Positions 39,562-50,413 of a stretch of DNA of 64,000 nucleotides are shown one piece after another; within the stretch, counting starts at the first letter, position 1, and each line of letters starts with the position of its first letter. A program made the translations under genes and the position numbers. The notes beneath the pieces were generated by a model. The model had not been told where the DNA came from and did not search any database. It saw nothing but the letters and a program-made list of their open reading frames with translations. Origin of the DNA: Akanthomyces muscarius (Eukaryota > Ascomycota > Sordariomycetes > Hypocreales > Cordycipitaceae); contig NC_079243.1 in NCBI RefSeq assembly GCF_028009165.1, positions 1,922,001 to 1,986,000 of the forward strand, given 5' to 3'.

Positions 39562-40000
39562 ATGCCTCTCTACACTTGTCCCGGCTGCAAGAAGCCGATT
39601 TCCGAATCTCAGCCTCTGGATCACTGCCTCCAATGCGAAGCCATGTAAGCACCTCCTCATCCAAAGGGGACAATCATTGATACAAGAATGAAGGCTAACC
39701 AAAGGAAACAGGAACGAGAGACAGCGTGCTCGGAACCGAACTCGGTCAGAGTCCGTCTCGGAGGCCACCGAGACCACCGTACAGTGCACCATCATCACCA
39801 TCATCTTTCGACGTCCGAGCCAGCAATACGGCGATACATCTGCCACTTCTCGGCCATCCGACTCGCCGCCGCGTTACGAGGATGTCTTTCAATGGGAGAC
39901 AGAGACAACTACGACTAGCAGCGGGCTGCAGACTGAAACCAATGCTTCGTCCAGACGAGGGACCACAGTCACACTGCCCATCAACATCAGAAGGGCATGA
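39562..40000 (+). CDS. Small zinc-ribbon protein with PPxY motif
   Basis: There are two exons (39562-39644, 39712-40000), giving 123 aa. The 67-bp intron has GTAAGC, a GGCTAACC branch site and AACAG. The first exon encodes a compact C-x2-C-x12-C-x2-C zinc ribbon (Cys 6, 9, 22, 25; MPLYTCPGCKKPI). A basic RQRARNRTRSES segment and a Ser/Thr-rich region follow, with SPPRYEDVF (PPRY at 80-83), a canonical PPxY ligand for WW domains such as those of the Rsp5/Nedd4 ubiquitin ligase. There is no signal peptide or membrane segment. It could be an arrestin-like adaptor fragment or a small regulator; the function is unknown. Exon 2 is not open from an ATG in this frame, so the gene is easily missed. 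Confidence 0.68.
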
Positions 40001-40578
40001 TCCGGCCACTTTGACGTCTGAGAGGGATGCGTGTGCCTGAGAACAGTCTCTGTGGGTAGTATTGGGTGGCAAATTTGCTTGTATTGTACTTCACGCATAA
40101 TCACAATTCACATAAGCTTTTCTTTTAGCTCGTAGTGGCTACGCAACGTCCACTTCGAAAAAAGCACACATTTGTAAATGCTAACCTGAAACTTTCAGAC
40201 GGAACACAGAGTGCTGCCTTTTCTTTCGTATCGAATCATGCTTGGCTGCCACCAGTGGCTGCGCATCCGTCTGGCGGTCATGTCGGTGACACCCATCGAA
40301 TCTGAGCCATGTCTCTTCTCACGTTGTACAGAAAGTTGTCATTTGCGATAGTGCGTCGCCGCTAGCTCCATTGAAAAAGACAAGAAAGGCTGGTTCCGCC
40401 CCTGCTTTTCATTTCAATAGCAAACAAGGGACGAAGCCACAAATTCTTGCGCTACTCTACTGCAGCCTTCACCAATTATCCCCCTTTCAGCCGTGGTTCA
40501 ACAGCCCGCCTGGCATATGCGGATTTCCCAGAGTAGTGCCCTATATAATCTAAACAACAAGCCTTGTCTTTTACCTTT
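40001..40578. other. Intergenic, no supported gene
   Basis: This is convergent 3' space between the zinc-ribbon gene and the second GNAT gene. I see nothing recognisable. Confidence 0.45.
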
Positions 40579-41262
40579 TTATACCTTCCTCTGTCGCAAA
40601 GCCTCCCACTCATGCTCCGTGATCCCAAACTCAATCTCGTCGTGCCAGCCCCGGTTAAAGTAGATTGTCTCCCTGCGACGACCCTCGACGCGGAACCCGA
40701 GCTTCTTGTAAAGATGGATGCCGCGCTGGTTAAAGTCCGCGGCGCTCAGCGAAACAGTGTGCAGGCCCGCGTGGCCAAAGGCCCAGTCCAGCATCCAGTT
40801 GATGGCTTCGCCGCCGTAGCCGCGGTCCTGCCACTCCCGGGCCAGCGTGATGCCCATGCTGGCGGTTCGGTGATGCGCGGTCCGAGGCGAGAGGCCACCC
40901 CATCCGAGCGCCATGCTGCCAATGATGACGACGGACTTGTGGTCAGGGTCGTGGCCGACTGGGTGGGCGCGGCTCTTGGCCTCTTCAGGCCGCAGAGCAA
41001 TGGCCACGCCGAGAAGGGCGTTGGAGATGGCGGAAATTTGGCCGTCTAGATCGATCTTGCCCACAGGCTGTAGAGCGGCGCTCGAGGCGAGAGCCGTCAC
41101 TACGGGGTCCTGCTGGATACCAGCGAGGGCCTTACGGATGCGCTCGTCGCCGACCTCGACGCGAATCATGTGGAGGCGCTTTGATTGCCAGGCATTGACA
41201 ACGTTCTCGGATGTGTAATCGACCTTGTACGCGGACGAGGTATCGATTGATTCCGTCGCCAT
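40579..41262 (-). CDS. GNAT-family acetyltransferase (RimJ/RimL-like)
   Basis: This is a single exon of 227 aa. The N-terminal part contains VVNAWQSKRLHMIRVEVGDE, typical of the larger RimJ/RimL-type GNAT enzymes of fungi. The acetyl-CoA loop is GITLAREWQDRGYGGEAINW (about 137-156) with R-G-Y-G-G. The following helix and strand (HTVSLSAADFNQRGIHLYKK, then LGFRVEGRRRE) form the usual second half with the conserved Asn and the LYKKLGF block. It ends with FGITEHEWEALR, also typical. The substrate could be a protein N-terminus or a small amine; this cannot be told. It is unrelated in detail to the GNAT gene at 23612. Confidence 0.85.
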   Translation of the reverse strand: MATESIDTSSAYKVDYTSENVVNAWQSKRLHMIRVEVGDERIRKALAGIQQDPVVTALASSAALQPVGKIDLDGQISAISNALLGVAIALRPEEAKSRAHPVGHDPDHKSVVIIGSMALGWGGLSPRTAHHRTASMGITLAREWQDRGYGGEAINWMLDWAFGHAGLHTVSLSAADFNQRGIHLYKKLGFRVEGRRRETIYFNRGWHDEIEFGITEHEWEALRQRKV

Positions 41263-42186
41263 GAAGGCGGTGTAAGGGTGTGCGCTGCGCGGGTGGCTTT
41301 AAAAAGCTGCGCTTGTCTCGAGTACAGCTCTATCTGATATTCGAAGTGCTGTTAATCAAGAATATACAAAAAAAATAGATAAATAAAACTCGCTAGAGCG
41401 AGATACTGGGCAGAAGCTTGAGCATGCCAGCCATAGCCTTGGGAGAAGCTCCGCCAAGATTTTCTACAGGCAGCATTCTTCGGCCAAGCCCAATTGGTGA
41501 AAGCGGCGCAATTGCCGTTACTGAAAGAAACGCGAATAATGAGAATCTAGAACATGTTCCAGCCTCAGGGTGGGTTCCGTCGCAAGCGCCCGATCCGTGG
41601 GGTACAAGCAACTAAACCCAGTCGCTGCTTCAACCCTCGAGACCGAGTGGTTGTTGAAAATCCGAGATAAAAAAGTTCCGCAATGATTTTACGCGGATTA
41701 TTCGCGGATTATTCCGCAGCGTATTGCATATGCCATCTCGCACTTGATGTCGGCCACGCTTCGGCGCCTTTTGTGCTCCGGGACGCCTCCCAAGCCATGG
41801 TCACACATTTTGCCGTAACAATCTCGAGCGTCTGGCCCAGAAAGGCGGGCGCTGTGTCAGCGCAGAAAGTCAAAAGTATCGTCGCCAATTACGCAGACTT
41901 GTAGCGTCAGTTTGCGCAGGCTGGGGAGGTCATGTCTCTGGGGGCAACGAAGGGCGCGCTGACCAGTTTATTCGAGGTGTGGGATTATTGAAATCGAGGT
42001 AAAGAGACTCCGATGTTGCCATCTTGCGAATAGAAGCCCGCATACTGCAGATTATGTATGAGCACAGACCGTATTTCTATTATCTGTTCTTCAACTGGCT
42101 ACATGTGAACGGCGAGAGGACCGTCCGTGAGCGGATGCGGCAAGGGCTCCCGCAAGCGTCCCTCCGACGTCATGGCAATGCATCGA
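41263..42186. other. Intergenic, no supported gene
   Basis: Frames at 41393-41615 are open on both strands but show no family. A short ACGCGGATTATTCGCGGATTATTCCGC direct repeat (unit about 11 bp) sits at about 41691-41717. Confidence 0.4.
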
Positions 42187-42700
42187 TCAGCGGAGCAATG
42201 GCTTGGAATCCACGAAATTTTTGCTCGTTCTACTGCCTCTTTTGACAGCGACTTGCTGCATTCTGGTTTGAAGCATTCCCATCACGCCAACGGTGCTGAG
42301 CCATGCTCCTCGAACGACCGAATCTTCACGTGCACCTACTCCTGTATCCTTGGTGTTCACGGTGAAGTTGCTGGTTCCGAATGGAAGCCCTGCCACGCAT
42401 AGGAGTCAGCCAAGCTAACTCAGGATGCAGCATGACGAACAAGAAGAAACTGGTGAAATACTGACCTCGCAAATCAATCATGGCAAATCCCCGACCGCCC
42501 AAGTAGCCATATGGCAGCGACCGCTCGGTGGCCGAGAGCACCAGATTATAATCCCATACAGAACCCAGCTCGCTGTTCATCGTCACTATGACAGTAATTT
42601 CATCGCCGTCCTTGATAGTATCCGGTACGGCAAAGGAGACTAGCCCAGCCCATACGGGCAGCGCTGCCAGGAGCACTCCTAGAACTGAAGACAGAATCAT
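42187..42700 (-). CDS. Small secreted protein, NIS1-like effector candidate
   Basis: There are two exons (42700-42466, 42389-42187) with a 76-bp intron, giving 145 aa. A signal peptide (MILSSVLGVLLAALPVWA) is followed by GLVSFAVPDTIKDGDEITVI. This resembles the beginning of the NIS1 family of fungal secreted proteins (a short beta-rich domain opening with a VPxTIxxGxxxxV strand). NIS1 of Colletotrichum suppresses plant immune kinases. The second exon contains LPFGTSNFTVNTKDTGVGA. The mature protein has no cysteine. The C-terminus is basic (RGSRTSKNFVDSKPLLR) and lacks the VTVG ending I would expect of NIS1, so the assignment is tentative. A TATA box 54 bp upstream supports the start. Confidence 0.5.
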
Positions 42701-42753
42701 GGTGATGTATGATGATAAACTTGATATCGGGATGGCTTGGAGGGGAGTACTGG

Positions 42754-42759
42754 TTTATA
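42754..42759 (-). promoter_or_regulatory. TATA box of the NIS1-like gene
   Basis: TATAAA on the minus strand lies 54-59 bp upstream of the ATG at 42700. Confidence 0.55.
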
Positions 42760-43569
42760 AAGCTCTTTTCACTTGGGGCACGCGCAGGTTTTCAACGTGA
42801 TTTGAATGATTATGAGCCGAGGCTGGTGGCCACAGCGGCTGGTGCTTGCACAGAATGATGTTACATGCCACAAGAGTAAACTCCGCCGTCACGAGATGCT
42901 CACTGCGGTGTCCCTAAAATGACGCGCTTGTCTGCATAATATTGACAAAGGTGCTACAAAGGTCCTTCTTGCAGGGAACTATCGAGTGCCAAGAATAGCG
43001 AAGTGTGGCTGCCAATATATCGCGAGCCTCGTTTTACTATGTATTAGTGCTCCCGGGCACCTGCACGCCACTTGATCTACGGAAGGATAATCGTGATAGC
43101 CAAACCCACGGCAAACGTAGCTCAAAAGGAGTAGGGATGCAATTGCATTGAAATTTCGATTGCATTCTTTGCCTGGGTCATGAATCTCGTGGCTTTCTGG
43201 CTCTACTGCTACGCATTAATGTTGATTGGCGCGACATGCTTTACCGGCTTCCTAGGGTGGCGGCGCATAATGCGACCGAAACTATAATGGGTTAGGCGGC
43301 GCCAGCATCGTCGGTCGAATACGGACATCAATAGCTCGTTTTCTTTTTGAGCAATGCCCGCCGAATTTCATTCCCCCTGTTGGCAAACATGCGGAAAGAC
43401 CTTTTCAATCCACTTGACGGTGGATGTTCTTTCATTTATATGCCATGTTACTGTAGGCGCTGCACACTGGCCAGTTGAGCACAAAGGGTTTACAAAGAAG
43501 AACAAAGCGTTTGCCCATGTGTTAGCTAATACAAGCCGCAGGATGAAGTTGACGATAAAGGCTTCTGGT
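42760..43569. other. Intergenic between two divergent small secreted protein genes
   Basis: The two secreted-protein genes point away from each other and share this region, each with its own TATA box. No coding frame is supported inside. Confidence 0.5.
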
Positions 43570-43577
43570 TATAAAAG
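43570..43577 (+). promoter_or_regulatory. TATA box of the six-cysteine secreted protein gene
   Basis: TATAAAAG lies 78 bp upstream of the ATG at 43648. Confidence 0.6.
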
Positions 43578-43647
43578 GCCGCGAGACTCCCACTCGAAAT
43601 CTCGCCGGAAAAGAAACCCCTCAACGAAAACACACCATTCGTCCAAG

Positions 43648-43938
43648 ATGCAAGTTACCAAATACAGCGCCACTCTGGCTCTCTTCATGGCTCCTGCTGC
43701 GCTCACCCTGTCGCTCGATGGATGGTGTAGCCCTAAATACCAGAAGGCGTTCACTGTATGCGATGATTCAAATACCAACATTATGTACTGCTACGGCAAA
43801 TGGCGGCGATGGGTCTTGGCATACACCTGCCCTGAAGGCAAATGCGCCCAAACCTCTACGCGCAACGGTGGCCAGTATGCTTACTGCGAAAGGTATAGCC
43901 AAGCGCCAAACGAAATATATCAGCAGTATATCCTATAA
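43648..43938 (+). CDS. Small secreted six-cysteine protein, effector candidate
   Basis: This is a single exon of 96 aa from the ATG at 43648. The open frame continues upstream to 43354, but the signal peptide starts here (MQVTKYSATLALFMAPAALT) and a TATA box sits at 43570, within that upstream part. The mature protein is about 75 residues with six cysteines at 27, 38, 48, 61, 66 and 80. It is rich in Tyr, Lys and Arg and ends in a YQQYIL tail. Even cysteine count, small size and secretion are hallmarks of fungal effector or antimicrobial proteins. I recognise no named family. Confidence 0.62.
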   Translation: MQVTKYSATLALFMAPAALTLSLDGWCSPKYQKAFTVCDDSNTNIMYCYGKWRRWVLAYTCPEGKCAQTSTRNGGQYAYCERYSQAPNEIYQQYIL

Positions 43939-45701
43939 CTTAAGCAGATTTTAACAGAGCTTCGCGGCCGACGGCGAGTACAAGGGTGGACAACATGATG
44001 ACAGGAACAAAAGGCAGGGCTGGCCGACATGATAAGCGTGGTACAAAGCGCGGGTGCAGTGGAGTCCAGGGCTCTCGGTAAAGAAATTAGCCTGGCAATA
44101 TGTTAAAATGTACATATTTACATTATGTATGAGTTCTGCTACGCAACGCCGCTCCAATGCAGAGTGCAGTCCTACCGTAGCAGAGAAAGCTGTTTATCGG
44201 TTCCTTGCCCATGGGATTTACCACCTTTTCCCCTCAAGATGCCAGACGAAATATGCAAAGAAAGATCACCGCGAGTAGCAATTTGTGCACAATAAGTTTT
44301 AGTCGTGGCGCGCCCACATTAGTCATGAAGTTGGTGGTCAGAGGCCAGATGGCGGAAGTTTCGAAGGGATCTTGGGGCCGCCTCGTTCACCAGCTGCGGT
44401 TCACCATGGAATAGCCTGAGACAGTTCTTGAGGCTGAAAAGGTCCTGCAAGGCTGGCGCTTTATCAATCCTCTTTCATAGCAACGCTAAATCGGGCTGTT
44501 TTTTTGCGTGAAGGACGCCTGGCCCATCCTAACCAGCTCTCCAGTCCTACCCTCTGCCTGATCCTTTGGGGCTAAAGATATATGCCTACGTTAACATGAG
44601 TAAAAAAAGCCCCGGACGCTTACAGATTGCAAAACATCTCTGAGCGACTGCGCCGGGGACCTTGAACGTCTTGCTTTCCTAAATGGGAGAGTAACAAGGT
44701 CACAGACCTCCACACAGCCCAATCCTTGGCGAGCCATTTCAGAGGCATTTTTAAGCCATGCGAGCTCCTCTTCTGATCCAATGCGATTCTGTCTAACAGA
44801 GAGCGATATTTCATCTGAGATTAGGCGCCATCTCAGCCGGTATCGCCGATATGCCAGCACTTTGAACTGGAGGGGAGAAATACTGGATAGAAGTGCAACG
44901 AGACATAAATGGACTAGCAAATAGTGATAGTGCGTCGGGTGTGAGTTACCAGCCCACCCTCTTCCTTCTTTTCTCTGAGCCGCTCTGCATCATGCACAAT
45001 CCTGATGCACTACCCGAGACAGGCCACGAGCATCGGTAGATATGCCTACCAGTAACTCTTTTTAGGCGCCTGAGAAGTGCGCGGGATTTAAGCTTCTCTG
45101 CTCTTAGTGGGGGGTCGTTTTTGGCCTTTTCTGGGAAGTGGCGTAAGTGATGATGTAATAAAGAAACACAGCATCGTTGCGTATGTATTACAATTCGGGA
45201 GACTAGATAAAGTCGCATGTTCAATGATATACTGAAAAAGCAGAAAAGTGTGGTCGCACATTACCAGCCTGAAAAGGCAATCAGTTGTAGTGTGAGAAGA
45301 AAAGTAACGCTCGAAAGAATTAGAGGCTATGATCAATGCTCATCTAAGGTAGAGCACCGCGTAGCCATTGTCGCAAAGTAAATGTCCGCTATCATGACGG
45401 GTAATCGAGCTTAGAGATAGTCTTAAAAAAAACGGTCACCTGACGTCAATTTGAAGTTCAAATCTGAAATCTGCGCGAGCAACGCAAAACCGCTCTGTGT
45501 GCAATGCGAAACCAACCGCTAGTGACCGAAAATCATCGTGAAGAAAAGAAGAAAAGAAAAAAAGAAAACAAGAAAACAACCGCTATCGCCTCTCAAATGG
45601 CAACGCAAAGGTTTATAAAAACCCGACGAATGAGAAGTCCAGAAACGGTCTTCAGAAAATGTAAAACTTCGGTTCCCTAAGGAGAAAAACCACGTACACC
45701 C
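43939..45701. other. Intergenic, no supported gene
   Basis: A 109-codon minus-strand frame at 44591-44920 begins with a hydrophobic segment but shows no domain and is left uncalled. A purine-rich AGAAAAGAAGAAAAG tract lies at 45540-45580, upstream-distal to the F-box/ankyrin gene's 3' end. Confidence 0.4.
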
Positions 45702-47519
45702 TCACCAAACGACTGGCACATAGATATTCTTACTTCGATTATGCATGTAGGATGTCCCATTCGCCTTTGCCAGGCGCTGAGTCACCATACCCTCGCACAG
45801 CGTTTTGCCGACCTTCTTGATCCACGCTCGCGTCGACGGGTCCGCGACCTTGAGGTACTGAATCAGTTCAGTGGGAGCGTTTCTTCCGCAGAAGCGTCGC
45901 AGGGGATCCGCGCCGCGGCTCATCATCAGGTGCAACAGGTCCTTGCGGTGCTGCACAACTGAATCTTGGTACGGCGAGCGGTGCCACCACATGGTGTCGG
46001 GCGTCGGGTGCTGATAGACGGTGCAGAGCATGTGCAGCGCGGAGCTGCCCAGCGGCGACACGGGCGCGTTGATATCGGCGCCGCGGGATATCAAGTAGTC
46101 GACGGCTGCGACGAGCAGCCGCTCTACCGTCGACATCTCTTTGGTGCCCGAGTCCACAAGCAGATGCATCAGCAGCAGACTCGGGTCAGCACTAGGCTGC
46201 GCAAGGAACAGATCGAGCAGACGACGCCATCCGCGCCAGGCGTCTGCAAAGTACGGGTCCTGATTGCGCACACCTCGGCAGTATCGCCGCATGAGACGGC
46301 CCATGGCGCCGTCCATGCACCCGGCTTCCACGAGCATTGTCACAATGGCGAAGAAATGATCATCGTTGAGGGACTCGACCTGCCACCGGTCGATGAGGAG
46401 CTCCAGACAGGACGGCGTGGTGCTCTGAATTATAGCACCAGCCAGGTCAGGAATGACGGGCGTGCGCGCACCATGATCTAATAAGAAAGCCAGGTTCTGA
46501 ATGGTAGCTTGCTGCTGCGCCGCGCTGCCGCTTAAAGAGGGAATTGCGTCCAGGAATTCGAGTAGCGGCGTGCTCAGTTGCTGTCGCGGTCGCCAGTCCC
46601 AGTTGAAACCGCGATCCCAGACGCGGTGCTCCGTCTTGTTGATATCGCAGCCATGCGCAAGGCAGTCTTCTACCACAGAAACGTTGTGCTCACCGGACTG
46701 CGCAAGTCGCTGGACAGCGGCAAAGAGAGGGTGCCGGGTAGGTCTTGCGGGACGAAAGTGCAGCGCCGACGGCTCGTACGTCGCGCCGTGGCGGACCAGT
46801 CGTCGCGCCAGTTCGCCGCCAGTATTACTTGTCAAGATAGCAGCTGCCAGCGGCGCAATGCTGCCAAAATAGCGGTGCTCGTGCGTCGCGTTGAGGTTCG
46901 CACCGGCGTCGATGAAGAGCTGCGCGAGCTCTTCTGAAGCGCCGGCCACGATCGCGCGGGATAGCGGCCAAGCTATGTCGCGGGTTGTGTGCGCAGCGAC
47001 TTTGGCGATGAAGCCGCGCTCGATGAGCGTTCGGAGTTTGTCAAGACGGCCCGGGCTGACGATTTTCTTCATCAGCACACGCAGCTGGTGCTTGAGCGCG
47101 GACGGCGGGATACCCTCAAAGCCGACACCCTGCGCGCAGAGATGCTCAAAGACGTCGAGGGACTCGCTGCGCACAGCAAGAGCGAGTGTAGAAAAGAGCT
47201 TGGGGCTGCAGACGCGCGGGCGAAGAGGTGCGCCTTCCTTGTAAGCACTGGACAAGGGTTTCTTGGTCTTGAAGACGGTCACAACGTGGAGAGGCGCACC
47301 AGCTCGCACGCAGCGCTTGAGCAGAGCGAGATCGTTGTGACGGACCGCCCATATCATAGCCCGCTGTTTGCGGTCAAAAGGATCGAGGAGAAGCGGCTCG
47401 CCATAGATGTGTAGATGGCGACATGTCGAGTACAGCCTGGCTTCGTCACCGATGTCGAGGTAGGACACGATAGTCTCGAATATTTCAAGAGGTAGGATCT
47501 CGATGGTACCGAAGCACAT
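45702..47519 (-). CDS. F-box protein with ankyrin repeats
   Basis: This is a single exon of 605 aa from the Met at 47519. An in-frame ATG at 47621 would add 34 residues; I chose the shorter form because the F-box follows directly (MCFGTIEILPLEIFETIVSY, then LDIGDEARLYSTCRHLHIYG). From about 50 onward come ankyrin-type repeats: AMIWAVRHNDLALLKRCVRA, LALAVRSESLDVFEHLCAQG, LSRAIVAGASEELAQLFIDA followed by GANLNATHE, and LARRLVRHGATYEP. Near the C-terminus are LISRGADINAPVSPLGSSAL and LLHLMMSRGADPLRRF. Such fungal proteins are presumed SCF adaptors whose ankyrin part binds the substrate. They belong to large, fast-changing families in Sordariomycetes. The partner is unknown. Confidence 0.82.
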   Translation of the reverse strand: MCFGTIEILPLEIFETIVSYLDIGDEARLYSTCRHLHIYGEPLLLDPFDRKQRAMIWAVRHNDLALLKRCVRAGAPLHVVTVFKTKKPLSSAYKEGAPLRPRVCSPKLFSTLALAVRSESLDVFEHLCAQGVGFEGIPPSALKHQLRVLMKKIVSPGRLDKLRTLIERGFIAKVAAHTTRDIAWPLSRAIVAGASEELAQLFIDAGANLNATHEHRYFGSIAPLAAAILTSNTGGELARRLVRHGATYEPSALHFRPARPTRHPLFAAVQRLAQSGEHNVSVVEDCLAHGCDINKTEHRVWDRGFNWDWRPRQQLSTPLLEFLDAIPSLSGSAAQQQATIQNLAFLLDHGARTPVIPDLAGAIIQSTTPSCLELLIDRWQVESLNDDHFFAIVTMLVEAGCMDGAMGRLMRRYCRGVRNQDPYFADAWRGWRRLLDLFLAQPSADPSLLLMHLLVDSGTKEMSTVERLLVAAVDYLISRGADINAPVSPLGSSALHMLCTVYQHPTPDTMWWHRSPYQDSVVQHRKDLLHLMMSRGADPLRRFCGRNAPTELIQYLKVADPSTRAWIKKVGKTLCEGMVTQRLAKANGTSYMHNRSKNIYVPVVW

Positions 47520-50413
47520 TGTTTCAGCAATGACTGGCAGATCCAGTAGGATATGGGCCAAAGTAGGTCGCAAAGATCCTTGAAATCTGGATCCAAAAAA
47601 TAAAAGTCGTACTGGTAACACGCCTGCCTAAGTATTAGATGCTGATTTGAACACTACTTGCCTGCTCGGCCCAAGAAATTTCTAAGTTGAGGCACACCCT
47701 GCCAGAGCATCGGCCAAGTTTCTCCAATCACCAGCTCCGAGACGAAATATCACCATCCCAAACATGCAGCAGAGGCCCTATCGTGTTAGGCACATACAGC
47801 TCTGATGTCTCATCACCGCAACCCGACTGGGACGAACTTTTGTGCTCAGTGATTGGATCGCCGAATATGCACGGGCGGAGGCAGCCATCTCGAAGCCCAC
47901 CGAGAGCCTGCATTGCATGGTGCATTGCCACGCCAGCAGCACGCGCCCCCTTTCGACAGCAACCCCCACGTCGCCAAGTAAACGAGAGACGAGTTCTTGG
48001 GCCCATTCCCTGCGTCGACAATCTTATGAGCCCAAAACGGAATGCGAATGAGACATGTTTGCTTGATTAGTCCGTTGTGCAAATGATTGCCTCAAAGCGG
48101 ATGCGAAGTAGAGGAGCCCCAAAGAAATCCGGGGTCTTCTAGGCTGCCTAGTCCTCGTACGACTTGATCGACCTGCATGATGGAGGAAACCCAAATAAAG
48201 TGGTCATCCAGAAAAAGAAAACAAAGTTGCGTCATGATTCTGCACCAACAACTTGACAGCTGCAATGATGTAAAATTGTGAGATGTGAGCATATGCATGC
48301 AGTCACCGACACTTGGTGGACGTATTAAGACTGAAGGACCAAGTCTTCGGAAACGTATATAACAGCGTAATTTGACTCACCGCATTTTGTTATGGGTTGG
48401 CAGGATCGGCGTCAGCTTTGTATAGAAATTGAGAAGACGGCCGTCTCGGCGTATATGGTCCGCTGATCGAGCTGAGAGCTTTCATCATGCGAGACGGGTG
48501 ACTGCATGTTCTCGACTGAGTGATTGGAAGGCCTGCGCGGGGGTCACGGCCTCTTCGTGGCATTGCTTTTGCCAATGTAGCCAGCTGGTGGTGAGCAGCG
48601 CTGCGGGCGCTGCTCACCATTTCAACCAAGACCTACCGACAGGCCCAGTAAGATTGCCATTGTTGCTTCGGTCATTGATAAATAGCATTCTGAGCACAGA
48701 TGCAGCGGGGAGGAGCGCAGGCATTTGGAGGATGCGCAGGGCGATTCCAAACCACTTTGGCAGTAACACCGCAAGGGTCATGACGAATGAAATAACATCT
48801 CACACTGCGTAGTCCGGTTGGCATCCACCGCCCAAACTGTAAAAAAATAAAATAAAAAGCGAGTATTTTTCCACCGGAGCGGGTGACATATCTGTCTGAG
48901 GTCTTGGCATCGTCAGAGAGATCCCCCGTAATGCCAAGTCTCTTTTAGTGCATCGTCTTTGCGTGGCTGGCCACCCCCTGTTCCAGACACAAGACTAACT
49001 ACAGATTAATCATCAATGCAACCCTACTTGACATCGTAGAGGACAGAATAAGGTGTCGGGCCCGACAGCGGCCGCGATTCATCATACGATCTCGCAGTGC
49101 AAGGGTTCGGAGACACTCTACTACATCTATGAAGCCATTTGAGGCTGGCTGCGGTGCAAGCCTGCCGCCGGTAATTGGGCACTGGTAGGATGCTTTGATC
49201 CGTATTCTATGCGTTAATGACTCTTAATGATTAGTTGGCGGTCGAAATGTAGCCAGATCTTCGTTTTACCCAAACTTAATTGTTGCCCTCTAATCTCTAC
49301 AGCTGCGTTCTTCCTGGTCTCAGTGGCTAACTACGTACGATCACGCAGAAGTATTAAGATCCGTTGTCTGTGTCGCAGCGCCGCTATGTCTTGGTCTTTC
49401 AGCCCACGGGACTACGGCTAATTAGTTTGCAGACGGCAGCCAGCCAGGAGGCCAATCAGAGTTCAGCCATAACCAGCTGAAAACTATGGACACGGGCTGG
49501 CAGCTGAAGAAGCTCCCAAACTGAGGGGCAACTTTGGTAAGGCGATCTTTGCTTCTACCAGTAGCGACGGCAACTTGGCTTGAGTCGGCTATTACGACGA
49601 TTGGGCCGATTGCCTGCCTGCCCCGAACTTGCCAGCTGCTTCGTGCTCGTGCTAGAAGAAACGAGCTTTCGCCAGCTCCGCTGCCCATACACTGACCACA
49701 AATCAAGCTTGGGTCAAGAGATTTGTGTCTGCGGCCTTATTTGCCAGCGACTCGCCCACATCGCTACCCCCAGTACTCGTTCTTCCCACCACCACCATCA
49801 ATGCATGCTGCCACCTTGTCCTAGGGTATACGGCCAGCTGGGCCCTCTTACCATAGCTCTCCATCGCCCTAGCAGCGCTCTCCCCTCCAGCCTACAGTTA
49901 AGGTTTGAGCTAGCACAACGGGAGCGAGTTCTGGCAGTCGCTCGAGCTTGTTCTGTCAGAGAGGAAAAATTGGGGACGGTGCCAGCCTCAATGGGTAGCT
50001 ATTTCCAGAAGCAACAGGAAGATACTGGCCATTTCTAGCTTTATCTAGTCTAGACACGTCCATCTGCTTAATTTTTTTATCGCTCAACTTCGATCAAGTG
50101 TATGTAGCACATGAATGGCCACCTACTTAAAGGGGTTCAGACGTTGTAGACTAAGAAGAGCCCTCTCGGCCCGCGATCCAAACTCTGCGCGACCGTTATT
50201 TTGTTCTGGTTTCTATATTTCCACATTTTGCCACATCATACCAATCTCGGAAAGCATCCGCCTCCACATACGCCCGTCGCCCACCACCACCACCACCACC
50301 ACTACCACCACTACCACCACAACCTCTGTCACATTTTTTTTGGAAGGAAACGGTCAAAACGGTCAACTGCATCAGCCCAAGCTGGCCACGATATCAGAAA
50401 ACGGGAAAAGGAC
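47520..50413. other. Intergenic region (2.9 kb), no supported gene
   Basis: The frame at 49580-50038 (plus) and those around 47700-48810 on both strands lack family features. An ACC microsatellite lies at about 50281-50323, in the probable leader of the next gene. Confidence 0.45.
50281..50323 (+). repeat. (ACC)n microsatellite
   Basis: This is a near-perfect CCA/ACC trinucleotide run with a few ACT variants, about 90 bp upstream of the start codon at 50414. Confidence 0.8.

Noticed and set aside
44591..44920. 109-codon minus-strand frame with a hydrophobic N-terminus
   Set aside because: No conserved motif and no convincing partner exon or promoter. It could be a chance frame or a relic.
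50281..50323. Could the ACC repeat be coding (His/Thr runs)?
   Set aside because: It lies upstream of the ATG that begins the conserved N-terminus of the downstream gene, and the frames through it have no conserved content.
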